Source: an uncultured Clostridia bacterium (lineage in GTDB: Bacteria; Bacillota; Clostridia; Oscillospirales; Oscillospiraceae). From it: DNA of 31,972 nucleotides. The position numbers and the translations under genes are program-made. This document shows positions 24,437-31,433 of the stretch, in pieces. Where the stretch lies: the NCBI GenBank assembly GCA_937893605.1, contig CALBGG010000024.1, forward strand, positions 1-31,972, given 5' to 3'. The notes beneath the pieces are model-generated. The model did no database searches. It saw only the letters and a program-made list of their open reading frames with translations, and was not told where the DNA came from. How positions within the stretch are numbered: the stretch's first letter is position 1; every line of letters begins with the position of its first letter.

Positions 24437-25456
24437 TTAAAGCTGGCCGGGAAATATCTTTTCGCCCGATCTTATCCGGGCTTTCAGTGCCTCTCGCTGT
24501 GCTTTCGTGGCGTTTTGGTAATTAAACGTCTGAACGGAAGCGTTAGAGGACTTGCTCACGCCCTCATTGGGGCGGTTTTTGTTGGACTGCACCGCGTTTG
24601 AAACCTGCTGTATCGACGCTTTGAGCGCTGCCTGCCTTATGTTTTCCTTTATCTCATCTCGGTGAACAAGCTCGTAAGCGTCTTCAAGCGAGAACATCAG
24701 GTCAGGCGCGGTAAGCCGTGCAAAAGTCGGGTTATTAAGCTCTTTTGCGAGATTGAAATCAGGGTATTTCTGCTGCAATTCGACAGCCTGCCGGTTGAGC
24801 TTGCCGATATGCTCCATCAGCTTTTGTTCGTTGATAAACTTCTGCTGCTGCTCTTCGGCGGCTCGCATCATTTTCTCCGACTTATCAAGCTGCTTCGCAA
24901 CATCGGTGGTAACGCCCAGCTCCATTGCGCGTTCCTCGTAGTATGCATCATCATCAACTACAGCCTTTGAAATAGCGTCATAGTCCGATGCATCCACTCC
25001 GTACTTTTTTGCAATAAGCTGAATAGCCGGATTGAGCTTTTCAAGCCCCTCAGCCGACGTTTTGAGCTTTTCCTTTGCAGCCTTGACTACCTTTTGCATC
25101 TCCCCGTTATATTCGGGGTCTGCCATGATCTCATCCCAACTGAGCCTCTTTGCGGTGTCCTTGGCTTCCTCTGTGACTTCCTGTGTCGCAGCGGCGGCCT
25201 GCGCTGTAGTCTCCTGCTGCTTCTGCGGCGCAGCTTTCTGACTGTATTTCGCCCGTTTAAGCTTTGACTCCGGCACTCCCAGCTCCCTGAGCCTGTCTGC
25301 CTGAGTCTGTTGCTGTTCTGTCTGTCCGGCGACGGCAGACGCATTTACGCCCGTGTCCTGCCCGGCGGCGGCAGGTGAAGTAACGCCCGACGCGGCTGCT
25401 CCGCCATCGCCGGTACCGTCCGCGAAAAGCTGCAGCCATTTGAATTTGTTGCGCAT
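24437..25456 (-). CDS. Capsid scaffold protein with Prp-type cleavage leader
   Basis: A 339-residue protein, largely helical, rich in Ala, Gln, Glu and Lys. The N-terminal third is low complexity; the centre is coiled coil (KQLDKSEKMMRAAEEQQQKF); a basic C-terminus (REALKARIRSGEKIFPGQL) is typical of the capsid-binding end of scaffolds. The start MRNKFKWLQLFADGTG carries the same motif as the major capsid protein. GGAGG seven bases upstream supports the ATG. It is encoded right before the capsid gene and after the Prp-type protease and untranslated region. It would direct procapsid assembly and be cleaved at or next to the Phe-Ala junction; cleavage is inferred from the motif. Confidence 0.85.
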   Translation of the reverse strand: MRNKFKWLQLFADGTGDGGAAASGVTSPAAAGQDTGVNASAVAGQTEQQQTQADRLRELGVPESKLKRAKYSQKAAPQKQQETTAQAAAATQEVTEEAKDTAKRLSWDEIMADPEYNGEMQKVVKAAKEKLKTSAEGLEKLNPAIQLIAKKYGVDASDYDAISKAVVDDDAYYEERAMELGVTTDVAKQLDKSEKMMRAAEEQQQKFINEQKLMEHIGKLNRQAVELQQKYPDFNLAKELNNPTFARLTAPDLMFSLEDAYELVHRDEIKENIRQAALKASIQQVSNAVQSNKNRPNEGVSKSSNASVQTFNYQNATKAQREALKARIRSGEKIFPGQL

Positions 25457-25503
25457 TTACATGCCTCCTGTTTGTTTGCCCGTAGGTGGGCGAACCCATA
25501 TCG

Positions 25504-25570
25504 TACCGCCTGCAGGGCTCGAACCTGCATCTCTGTCTCTCTGAGCGTTTTACCGTTAAACTAAAGCGGT
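25504..25570 (-). pseudogene. tRNA-like element without a normal anticodon arm
   Basis: On the minus strand ACCGCTT (25570-25564) pairs with AGGCGGT (25511-25505) over seven positions (one G-T). The D arm GTTT/AAAC with loop AACGGTA and the T arm GCAGG-TTCGAGC-CCTGC are perfect. Between them only 18 bases remain (GCTCAGAGAGACAGAGAT) where about 23 are expected, and there is no T at the U33 position. The best pairing there is three base pairs (CTC/GAG). After the A discriminator the sequence is CGA, not CCA. It is therefore a decayed tRNA or a tRNA-shaped leader RNA rather than a decoding tRNA. Confidence 0.6.
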
Positions 25571-25703
25571 GTATAAAGTGGACGGGGTGAAGGGGGAAAC
25601 ACCCCGTCCGGGAAAAGGGGTAGCAGACTACTCATGCCGCCGTCTGCCGGGGCGGCTCTTAAAGGAGGTGGACAGCAAACCGCCCAAGTTTCGCGTCCAC
25701 GCT
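25571..25703 (-). ncRNA. GC-rich structured leader upstream of scaffold
   Basis: No gene is visible here. A perfect 10-bp hairpin (GGACGGGGTG 25580-25589 with CACCCCGTCC 25600-25609) and a 6-bp hairpin (GCCGCC 25636-25641 with GGCGGC 25651-25656) are separated from the tRNA-like element by a few bases. Neither has a T tract, so they are not terminators. Transcripts starting near copy 2 of the repeated box would carry this stretch and the tRNA-like element as the 5' leader of the scaffold/capsid mRNA. Whether it is an RNA with its own function is unknown. Confidence 0.35.
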
Positions 25704-25746
25704 TTAAGCATAATAAAAAAGGGGTGGAGCATGTCACCCCACCCTT
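25704..25746 (-). promoter_or_regulatory. Repeated hairpin/promoter-like box, copy 2
   Basis: On the minus strand GGGTGG pairs with CCACCC and is followed by CTTTTTTTATTATG, a terminator after the Prp-type protease gene. GTGACA (25737-25732) and TATTAT (25715-25710) with a 16-base spacer make a plausible promoter for the leader and scaffold/capsid genes. It matches copy 1 nearly base for base through TTATTATGCT. Confidence 0.7.
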
Positions 25747-25757
25747 ACGCACTTTTT

Positions 25758-26066
25758 TTATTTTTCTGCAAAAATTTTTATATGTTCGGGATATTGCTCC
25801 TGCAATAGCCTGAAACCTGTGCACACAGTCTCGATAGCAACAGCTGCAACAGGGTCATAGCCTGTTACCGATATACTCGCTTTGCCGTCTGCGACATCGG
25901 CCTTTACCATGCCCTGAACGGCATTCTCAAGCGTTTTTGCAAGCGTCCGTATAAGTATCGTCGCCGCCGCACACACAACGTCCTTGCCCTTAGGCGCGGC
26001 GTTTGCGTGTCCCTGCGCGTTTATCTCTATCGTGTCATCTTTGCTTTTTACGGATATGTTTATCAT
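25758..26066 (-). CDS. prp: Prp-type (YsxB-like) cysteine protease, likely capsid maturation protease
   Basis: A 102-residue protein with the family core GHANAAPKGKDVVCAAATIL: His 20 and Cys 32 have the same spacing (12) as the catalytic His and Cys of Staphylococcus aureus Prp as I remember it, with the conserved Asp three residues before the Cys (29). Host Prp removes the N-terminal extension of ribosomal protein L27 and is recruited by phage 80alpha to cut capsid and scaffold proteins. Here the gene is in the prohead-protease position, between portal and scaffold, and both scaffold and capsid carry a QLFAD leader. The ATG overlaps the portal stop (ATGA), with GGAGGT eight bases upstream, so the start at 26066 is firm. 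It may also be able to cut host L27. Confidence 0.88.
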   Translation of the reverse strand: MINISVKSKDDTIEINAQGHANAAPKGKDVVCAAATILIRTLAKTLENAVQGMVKADVADGKASISVTGYDPVAAVAIETVCTGFRLLQEQYPEHIKIFAEK

Positions 26067-27985
26067 GTCGCCGTACCTCCGTCGGGCATTGCCGCCTCTC
26101 TCGTCTGCGCATGCGCATTGCTTACCTGCGCATGCTCTCTGCTGTTTGCCGGTTCTTCTGCGGGCATGCCCGTTACCTGCGCTGTAGGCATCTGTATGTT
26201 GGACTGCTGTGCAAGCAACTGTATTTGCGCAAGCGAACGTGCGTCGCCGCATTTTGCCGCCAGCATTGCCGCCACCTGCAGCAGAGAGTTGAAGCGTTCA
26301 AACAGTGTGCCGTTCTGCTTAATAGTTTTTCGCACATCGTCTATGCTGTCAAAGTCCATCATCGTAAGGCATGCAAGTGCCTGGTCTGTTTGCTGGGGAT
26401 TAAAAAAGCCCAGACCGTAAAACTGCAAAGCAAGCTCGTTGTTTGACATTTTCGTGTACGCCGTGCGCTTCTGCGGAACGACGCGGATATCAAATTCGGG
26501 AATGCGGCTGCCTATGTCGTAGCCGCTGAATGTCTGCGGCTGAGGCTGCAAGCCCTCGTTTGAATAGCTGAAAAACATCTCCTGCCCGCCGTCACCGAGA
26601 ATGCGGAACTGGCGCGGCGCGTCGTAAAACTGCCTTATCAGCTCTATTGCAAGGTAATTCACCTCACTGTATGCTCTATAGCTGCCCTTTGTATTATCGC
26701 GGCTTCCCTTGCCGCTGGCCTCCTGCAAGGCCGCTATTGCCGATGCTGCGGTAACGCCGCTTGAAGTTGTGCCGGTCGCCGTTTCCGTGTTGCCGGAGGT
26801 CTCACGCAGCTCATTTATGCTAAGCTGGAGCATTTCGATATAGTTGCCGTCAAGGTTATCGTGTGTTATCGGCGCAAGATTATCATCCGACAGGCTGCCC
26901 TCGACGTTTACAATGCTTTCATTTAAGTTCGTAAACTGTTCCATGTTAACGCCGCAGTTTGCTTTCTTGAAGTAACGCGGCTTTGCACCTACCATGGCGT
27001 TTTCAACATACGCAGTCTTTAAAAGATCAATTTCCGTCTGCGGCGCTTTGCACAGATCAACATAGCCGTAGCCGCAAGGCGAGCCCTCGATGGGGAACAG
27101 TGCGTCAAACACATAGGGATATTTGCCGTGATCGTACCAGCCCGTGAGCATCCGTTCGGGGTCATTCTCCGTAGCGTACAGCACAGTGCCGGGCACGAAC
27201 AGAATGTAGTGCAGCGCACCGTTTTTGTGGTAGTACGCGCTGATAACGGGCACTTTGCTTGTGGTGTCCACATGATCATCATAGCGGAATTTGCTTGTTA
27301 TAAAGTCGTGCGGTATCTGCTTGCCCTCCGGCAGCTCAAGCGGGAACATCTCGCGCACGTCGTCCTCGTCCTGAAAATCCACTTCGAAGAAGTATTTTGA
27401 CTGCTGGATATCCTCAATGCCCGGCTCCCAGAACAGATTTAGTATGTTGCACTTTTCGACGCTGATATCGCCTAAGCCGTTCATCTTGTTTTTATCCCAA
27501 ATCACCTTGTAAACGCCCGTGCCGGTTTTCAGCTTTGACCACATGACTTTACTGTATGTAGTCTCAAACTGATTCTTTTCCAGCACAACGGGGATTATCT
27601 TTGACAGCATAGCCGCCTCAAGCTTATCGCCCTGCTCGCGCGGCAGTATGTTCGGTTCGGGGTATGCGTCCATAGCGTCGGCATGCTTGTTGGTGATAAC
27701 ATTGTGCAGCCAGCCGCTTTTACTGCGAAAGCCGGGCTTTGCGTGCCCTGCCTTGTCTTCCTCAACGTCGTTGCGCAGCTTCCACCAGTTTTCGGCGGCT
27801 ATAATGCGGCTGTCAACGGAATTTTTGCCCGCACGGTACTTTGTGAGCACCTGCATAAGCTCGTTTATCTGCTGCTCGCCTATCGCTTTAACGCCCATCA
27901 CCTGCGCGGCGGTCTCGGCGTTTGCCTGTTCGGGCGCATTCGTCACCTCGGCGCGGAGCGGGTCGTACTGATTAGTGATATCCAT
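26063..27985 (-). CDS. Portal protein
   Basis: A 640-residue protein at the DNA-entry vertex. The sequence contains portal-type stretches: ENWWKLRNDVEEDKAG, SGWLHNVITNKHADAMDAYP, VMWSKLKTGTGVYKVIWDK, CGYGYVDLCKAPQTEIDLLK, and the segment LRETSGNTETATGTTSSGV, typical of large podovirus-type portals. The C-terminal 60 residues are Gln/Ala-rich with a possible flexible tail. It overlaps the terminase stop by 14 bases and the protease start by four, so terminase, portal and protease are made as one coupled unit. GGAAGG precedes the ATG at a longish distance. Confidence 0.9.
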   Translation of the reverse strand: MDITNQYDPLRAEVTNAPEQANAETAAQVMGVKAIGEQQINELMQVLTKYRAGKNSVDSRIIAAENWWKLRNDVEEDKAGHAKPGFRSKSGWLHNVITNKHADAMDAYPEPNILPREQGDKLEAAMLSKIIPVVLEKNQFETTYSKVMWSKLKTGTGVYKVIWDKNKMNGLGDISVEKCNILNLFWEPGIEDIQQSKYFFEVDFQDEDDVREMFPLELPEGKQIPHDFITSKFRYDDHVDTTSKVPVISAYYHKNGALHYILFVPGTVLYATENDPERMLTGWYDHGKYPYVFDALFPIEGSPCGYGYVDLCKAPQTEIDLLKTAYVENAMVGAKPRYFKKANCGVNMEQFTNLNESIVNVEGSLSDDNLAPITHDNLDGNYIEMLQLSINELRETSGNTETATGTTSSGVTAASAIAALQEASGKGSRDNTKGSYRAYSEVNYLAIELIRQFYDAPRQFRILGDGGQEMFFSYSNEGLQPQPQTFSGYDIGSRIPEFDIRVVPQKRTAYTKMSNNELALQFYGLGFFNPQQTDQALACLTMMDFDSIDDVRKTIKQNGTLFERFNSLLQVAAMLAAKCGDARSLAQIQLLAQQSNIQMPTAQVTGMPAEEPANSREHAQVSNAHAQTREAAMPDGGTAT

Positions 27986-29429
27986 TTGCTTTGTATCCTT
28001 CCTTTTTGAATTGGTTGAGCGGGTCTGAAATGATCTCGCGCGGTTTTTCGGGTATTATCGGCTTTATAGGCCGTGCCATGCACATATAGCGCCATTCGTC
28101 GGCTATATGATCTTCAAGCGCGGTGTCCAAATCCTCCGGCTTGTGCTCGTCATACATCAAAAGCGGTATCGTGCGTATAAAGCCCTTGCAGTTATCGAAC
28201 ACATACATACGCGGATAACCGTTATCATCGAATTGCAGCCTGTAATGGCACTGCATCCAGCCTGCAAGCCGCTTGTTGTCTCCGGGGTCGAAGTATACGC
28301 CGTACTTCTCAGCCGTTTCCGCAACAGATACGCCGCGTGATACATCCCATATCGACGGGTCAGCCACGCCCGATATCTTTCTGCCCTTTAACCACGGGTG
28401 TGTATCTTCCGTTTCCTTAATGCGCTTAAACTGCTCGTCGGGTGTCCACTTAACGCCCTCGTTCGGCGTGTCCGTGCAGCCGTACAGTTCAAGTATGCGA
28501 TACAGCACACCGTCATAGTCGATAGCCCACCATGCGCAGCTAAACGGCTTGTTGTAGCCGAAGTCGTATGATCTGTATATCGTCCAGCCGCGAGCCTGCC
28601 CGGAGTTCAGATCGAATGCCGGTATGACATGCGTGTATCTGCGCTGGCTAAGTGCTTCATCGGGCGTTATTCCCGCTTTTTCGCACAATGTTCTATCAGG
28701 CATTGCGCGGAAGTCTTCGAAAAACGCGCCGTCGAATATATCCCACTCGCCCTCAAGCCACGCCTTGCGCAGCTTAGGCGGCAGCGCTTCAAGCTTGCGT
28801 ATGTAATCGGGGTCAGCGTCCATAAGTGGCTTGTTGTCCGTCACCTTGCTTTGAATAAAAACATAGTCGTCGGGGTTCTCATCGCCCTTGTAAACGCGGT
28901 CTATTGCCAGGCGCTTTACCCACGCATGTCCAACACCGCCGGGGTTGCAGGTAACATAAGTGCGGTGCGGAAAGTCGTTTGCGCCGCGCACACAGGCCGT
29001 AAGCTTGCGAAAACGTTCCTCGGTTTGGTGTGTGCCCTCATCCAAAAACAAAATGTCCGTTTCAGTGCCCTGAAAACGCTCTGCATCCTTGTCCGTATCG
29101 CAGTAGCGGAACAAAATGCGGCTGCCGTTTGGAAAAGTGATAACCTTTTTCTGATCGTTGTATTGCGCAAGCCTATGCGCCTTTTCGGTCGCGTAGCAGT
29201 GCAAGTCCCTTGTGAGCGGCACAATGTGGTTTTCCTGCAATTCAGGGTATGTTTTGCGGACTATCATGCACGTTATGCCGGGGTATTTGAAACAGTACAG
29301 CACAGCGGCAACACGCACGACAAAGCTTTTGCCGCCGCCTCGCGCACCGCCGAAGAAAACGTAACCGGCAGCAGCGGATAAGAACTCGCTCTGCGTCGGG
29401 CTTAAATAATCAATACGGTATTCAGGCAT
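27972..29429 (-). CDS. terL: Terminase large subunit
   Basis: The 485-residue DNA-packaging motor. The ATPase has Walker A GARGGGKS (residues 28-35), Walker B ILFLDE (126-131) and a coupling-like segment VTCNPGG. The nuclease domain shows SYDFGYNKPF (Asp 289) and VADPS (Asp 356), candidates for metal-binding residues. Length is normal for the family. The ribosome site is weak; the gene starts three bases after the small-subunit stop, so it probably relies on coupling. The C-terminal EIISDPLNQFKKEGYKANG end is common in clostridial phages. Confidence 0.95.
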   Translation of the reverse strand: MPEYRIDYLSPTQSEFLSAAAGYVFFGGARGGGKSFVVRVAAVLYCFKYPGITCMIVRKTYPELQENHIVPLTRDLHCYATEKAHRLAQYNDQKKVITFPNGSRILFRYCDTDKDAERFQGTETDILFLDEGTHQTEERFRKLTACVRGANDFPHRTYVTCNPGGVGHAWVKRLAIDRVYKGDENPDDYVFIQSKVTDNKPLMDADPDYIRKLEALPPKLRKAWLEGEWDIFDGAFFEDFRAMPDRTLCEKAGITPDEALSQRRYTHVIPAFDLNSGQARGWTIYRSYDFGYNKPFSCAWWAIDYDGVLYRILELYGCTDTPNEGVKWTPDEQFKRIKETEDTHPWLKGRKISGVADPSIWDVSRGVSVAETAEKYGVYFDPGDNKRLAGWMQCHYRLQFDDNGYPRMYVFDNCKGFIRTIPLLMYDEHKPEDLDTALEDHIADEWRYMCMARPIKPIIPEKPREIISDPLNQFKKEGYKANGYH

Positions 29430-29431
29430 AG

Positions 29432-29911
29432 CTACTTACTGCAAAAGCCGTCAGCCCCGGCAATGATAACGCGCACGGGTTCGGGCTGTGCATCCGGCGC
29501 TGCCTGGCGTTCGAGGTTTTTGATTCGCGCCTCCTGCTCGCGCTTGTCCGCGTCGCTTTTCACGCCCTGAATGTCGGCCAAGTCCTTCATAGCCCCCGTA
29601 AGGCTGCGTAAGCCGCGCTTGTCCTTTAATATATCCTCGTCCGTTATCTGCGCTACGGCACTGCATATCTTGCTTGAAAGCAGCCCGGCGGCCTCCAGCA
29701 GGCTTTTGTATTCCTGATATGCTATCTCGCATTGTGCTTTCACACGGTCTGCGTCCCTCTGCGCCCTGAACTGCGTCCTGTCCTGCGCCCACTTCTCGCG
29801 CTCTGCCCTTTTGCGCAGTGTGCTGTATGAAACGTCGTATTTCTCCGCAAGCGGCCTTGTACCGATGCCTGATGTTATGTATTCGGTTTTAATATCGTCC
29901 CAAATATCCAT
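29432..29911 (-). CDS. terS: Terminase small subunit
   Basis: A 159-residue protein with an N-terminal helix-turn-helix (SGIGTRPLAEKYDVSYSTLR) that would bind the packaging site, a central helical oligomerisation region and a charged C-terminus. The gene comes directly before the large subunit. The upstream region is copy 3 of the repeated box, and no strong ribosome binding site precedes the ATG, so translation may use a very short leader. Confidence 0.88.
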   Translation of the reverse strand: MDIWDDIKTEYITSGIGTRPLAEKYDVSYSTLRKRAEREKWAQDRTQFRAQRDADRVKAQCEIAYQEYKSLLEAAGLLSSKICSAVAQITDEDILKDKRGLRSLTGAMKDLADIQGVKSDADKREQEARIKNLERQAAPDAQPEPVRVIIAGADGFCSK

Positions 29912-29918
29912 ACACCCA

Positions 29919-29960
29919 TTATGAAATATAAAGGGCTCATAATGTCACCCCACCCTTGCC
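29919..29960 (-). promoter_or_regulatory. Repeated hairpin/promoter-like box, copy 3
   Basis: The core AAGGGTGGGGTGACAT is identical to copies 1 and 2, and AAGGG pairs with CCCTT. The downstream half differs (TTTATATTTCATAAT), with weaker T content and no well-spaced -10. It lies immediately before the terminase genes. Confidence 0.6.
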
Positions 29961-29989
29961 ATAAAAAATAAAGGGTAACGCATAATGCG

Positions 29990-30217
29990 CTACCCTCTTT
30001 CACTGTATTTGGCTTCTGTGATCTTGTATACCGGGCACATGGCATAGTGCATAGCGCAGTATTTTGTGATAAATACCTTACGCTTCTTTTCGTTGCCTTT
30101 AAACCAAAGCTGTAACCGTGCATCCGGGCAAAAGCCCTCGCAGAATATCTTGTTTTCCCGCGCCGAGCCTTTCGACCAGAACGGGCACAGCACTTTATAA
30201 TCGCCGTAATCAGCCAT
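29990..30217 (-). CDS. Small Cys-rich phage protein, possible zinc binding, 75 aa
   Basis: The product has cysteines and aromatic residues in the order LCPFWSKG, IFCEGFCPD, YCAMHYAMCPVY, similar to small proteins found just before terminase in clostridial phages. Pairs of Cys suggest one zinc site. The start at 30217 is chosen because it overlaps the preceding stop by eight bases; the frame extends upstream, but that part is the antisense or shadow of the HTH gene. Function unknown; a regulatory or DNA-binding role is possible. Confidence 0.7.
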   Translation of the reverse strand: MADYGDYKVLCPFWSKGSARENKIFCEGFCPDARLQLWFKGNEKKRKVFITKYCAMHYAMCPVYKITEAKYSERG

Positions 30218-30428
30218 GCCCAGCCCCCAATGTATACCTTGCATACCTTGTCGCCTCGCCGTATCTGTTGCGCCCCTGCACCATTTCACGCGATATGTCA
30301 TAGCCCATGCCGCGCAGATCGGATATCCGTGACGCAAGCCGCATGATACCGTATTCCGATAATGCATCCAGCGGCGTTATGCTGCCGTTATCCCGCAAAT
30401 GCCGCAGTATTCTATCATTCTGATTCAT
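30210..30428 (-). CDS. Small winged-helix/HTH protein, 72 aa
   Basis: The sequence MNQNDRILRHLRDNGSITPL, DALSEYGIMRLASRISDLRG and ISREMVQGRNRYGEATRYAR is the familiar helix-turn-helix protein of many phages, with a wing-like end. GGAGGT lies ten bases before the ATG at 30428; an ATG at 30446 overlaps that site and is rejected. The start overlaps the preceding stop (ATGA). Probably a DNA-binding regulator or accessory factor; its target is not visible. Confidence 0.8.
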   Translation of the reverse strand: MNQNDRILRHLRDNGSITPLDALSEYGIMRLASRISDLRGMGYDISREMVQGRNRYGEATRYARYTLGAGHG

Positions 30429-30640
30429 GTCCCGCGATACCTCCACGCCATTTTATGTGTTTTCGTCCGTGCCGATTTTGCGCGTTTTATGTAGCCGGTG
30501 ACCAATATGCCTTTCACCGTATCATCTTCCCACCGTGCGGCCTTGATAACTTCGTTTCTTTCGCAAAACGCCTTGTACCGTTCGCACGTTGCATGGCATT
30601 TTACAGTTCTGTCCGGGCAATTACGGCAATCATTTTCCAT
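30425..30640 (-). CDS. Cys-rich small protein, 71 aa
   Basis: The N-terminus MENDCRNCPDRTVKCHATCE has a CxxC-x6-CxxxC pattern suited to zinc binding, and the rest is basic (YIKRAKSARTKTHKMAWRYR). Similar short proteins occur in early or middle regions of Firmicute phages. The start at 30640 lies inside the end of the preceding gene (11-base overlap). No function known. Confidence 0.7.
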   Translation of the reverse strand: MENDCRNCPDRTVKCHATCERYKAFCERNEVIKAARWEDDTVKGILVTGYIKRAKSARTKTHKMAWRYRGT

Positions 30641-30920
30641 ACTGCACAGGTTCAAAGCAGTCGCACCAGCCGTTGCGCTTATCGCACTTGCAAGCGCACT
30701 GATCGCAGCACCAGTCGTAATAGGTGTTTTCGCTTCTGCGGCATATCTCGCGGACGGCCTTTTTATACAGTGCTATCGTTTCATCAAGCGCACTAATCTG
30801 TTTGCGCTGTTCCCTGATGTAATCCATGTATGCGTCTTCGGCTTTTTCGGTGCATTCTTCGGGTTCACCGTGCAGCAGGCCTAACAGCCACATGCGTATT
30901 TCGTATAGCAGTCTTTTCAT
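30630..30920 (-). CDS. Helical protein with Cys-rich C-terminus, 96 aa
   Basis: An amphipathic N-terminal helix (MKRLLYEIRMWLLGLLHG) is followed by a charged coiled coil (EQRKQISALDETIALYKKAV) and a C-terminal cluster of seven cysteines (YYDWCCDQCACKCDK onward). GGGGGT six bases before the ATG supports the start, which overlaps the preceding stop by ATGA. The Cys cluster probably binds metal or forms disulfides. I recognise no family. Confidence 0.65.
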   Translation of the reverse strand: MKRLLYEIRMWLLGLLHGEPEECTEKAEDAYMDYIREQRKQISALDETIALYKKAVREICRRSENTYYDWCCDQCACKCDKRNGWCDCFEPVQYGK

Positions 30921-31291
30921 GTTTCTACCCCCGTTTCAAAATATCCGAATGTCTTTTTACCTTCACGTTGCGGCAAATCCTGCATTTCCGGCCTTGTGTT
31001 TTCCATAAGCATCGCGCCGAGCACGTTGAATGCAGCAGCGGCAAGATGATCCTCATCGTCAAGTCCGCACTGGTACTTTGCCAAGTGCCTGCACGCGCTA
31101 TCAATAAACGACGATATCGGAATGCCTTTTGTGTAATTCCAGCGCCCGTAATGCTCTGCGCCGCGCTCATAGTGCTTAGACAGCCGCAGGAGCGCTTCCC
31201 ACGGGAGGGATATCATATCGCCCTTGCCGGTCACGCTATCCCTTACAGCGCCGGTCGAAAACTCGCGGCGTTCATCTTTTACGAAGTTCAT
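30917..31291 (-). CDS. DUF5664 / dATP-dGTP diphosphohydrolase-like protein, 124 aa
   Basis: The sequence has FSTGAVRDSVTGKGDMISLP, HYERGAEHYGRWNYTKGIPI, DSACRHLAKY and DDEDHLAAAAFNVLGA, the hallmark order of the all-alpha MazG-like family named from dATP/dGTP diphosphohydrolases. The acidic residues in GAEHYG and DDEDH are candidates for metal binding. Such enzymes trim dNTP pools during phage replication. Enzyme activity here is inferred from the family. AAGGTGG lies before the ATG. Confidence 0.8.
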   Translation of the reverse strand: MNFVKDERREFSTGAVRDSVTGKGDMISLPWEALLRLSKHYERGAEHYGRWNYTKGIPISSFIDSACRHLAKYQCGLDDEDHLAAAAFNVLGAMLMENTRPEMQDLPQREGKKTFGYFETGVET

Positions 31292-31433
31292 CGTTTTCCC
31301 ACCTTTCCCCGATGTCTTCTAAGAAATGCAGAAAAGCATCGGTGTTTTCGCAATAATATTGTTTCCCGTTAACGGTAACCGTGTAGCTGCCGTCGTGATT
31401 GCTTTCGGCTTCCCAGCCTATGTTCTTTGCCAT
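31272..31433 (-). CDS. Small phage protein, 53 aa
   Basis: A short frame beginning MAKNIGWEAESNHDGSYTVT and containing VNGKQYYCENTDAFLHFLED. GGAGGT four bases before the ATG is an excellent ribosome site. It overlaps the methyltransferase end by 16 bases and the next gene's start by 20, the packing expected for a real gene here. It looks like a tiny beta-alpha domain; function unknown. Confidence 0.7.
   Translation of the reverse strand: MAKNIGWEAESNHDGSYTVTVNGKQYYCENTDAFLHFLEDIGERWENDELRKR

Noticed and set aside
23387..24601. Long plus-strand open frame (404 codons) antisense to the capsid and scaffold genes
   Set aside because: It lies wholly opposite recognised capsid and scaffold genes, has no family features and arises from GC-rich codon use.
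28629..29381. Plus-strand open frame of 250 codons opposite terminase
   Set aside because: The minus strand encodes clear Walker motifs here; the other frame has no support.
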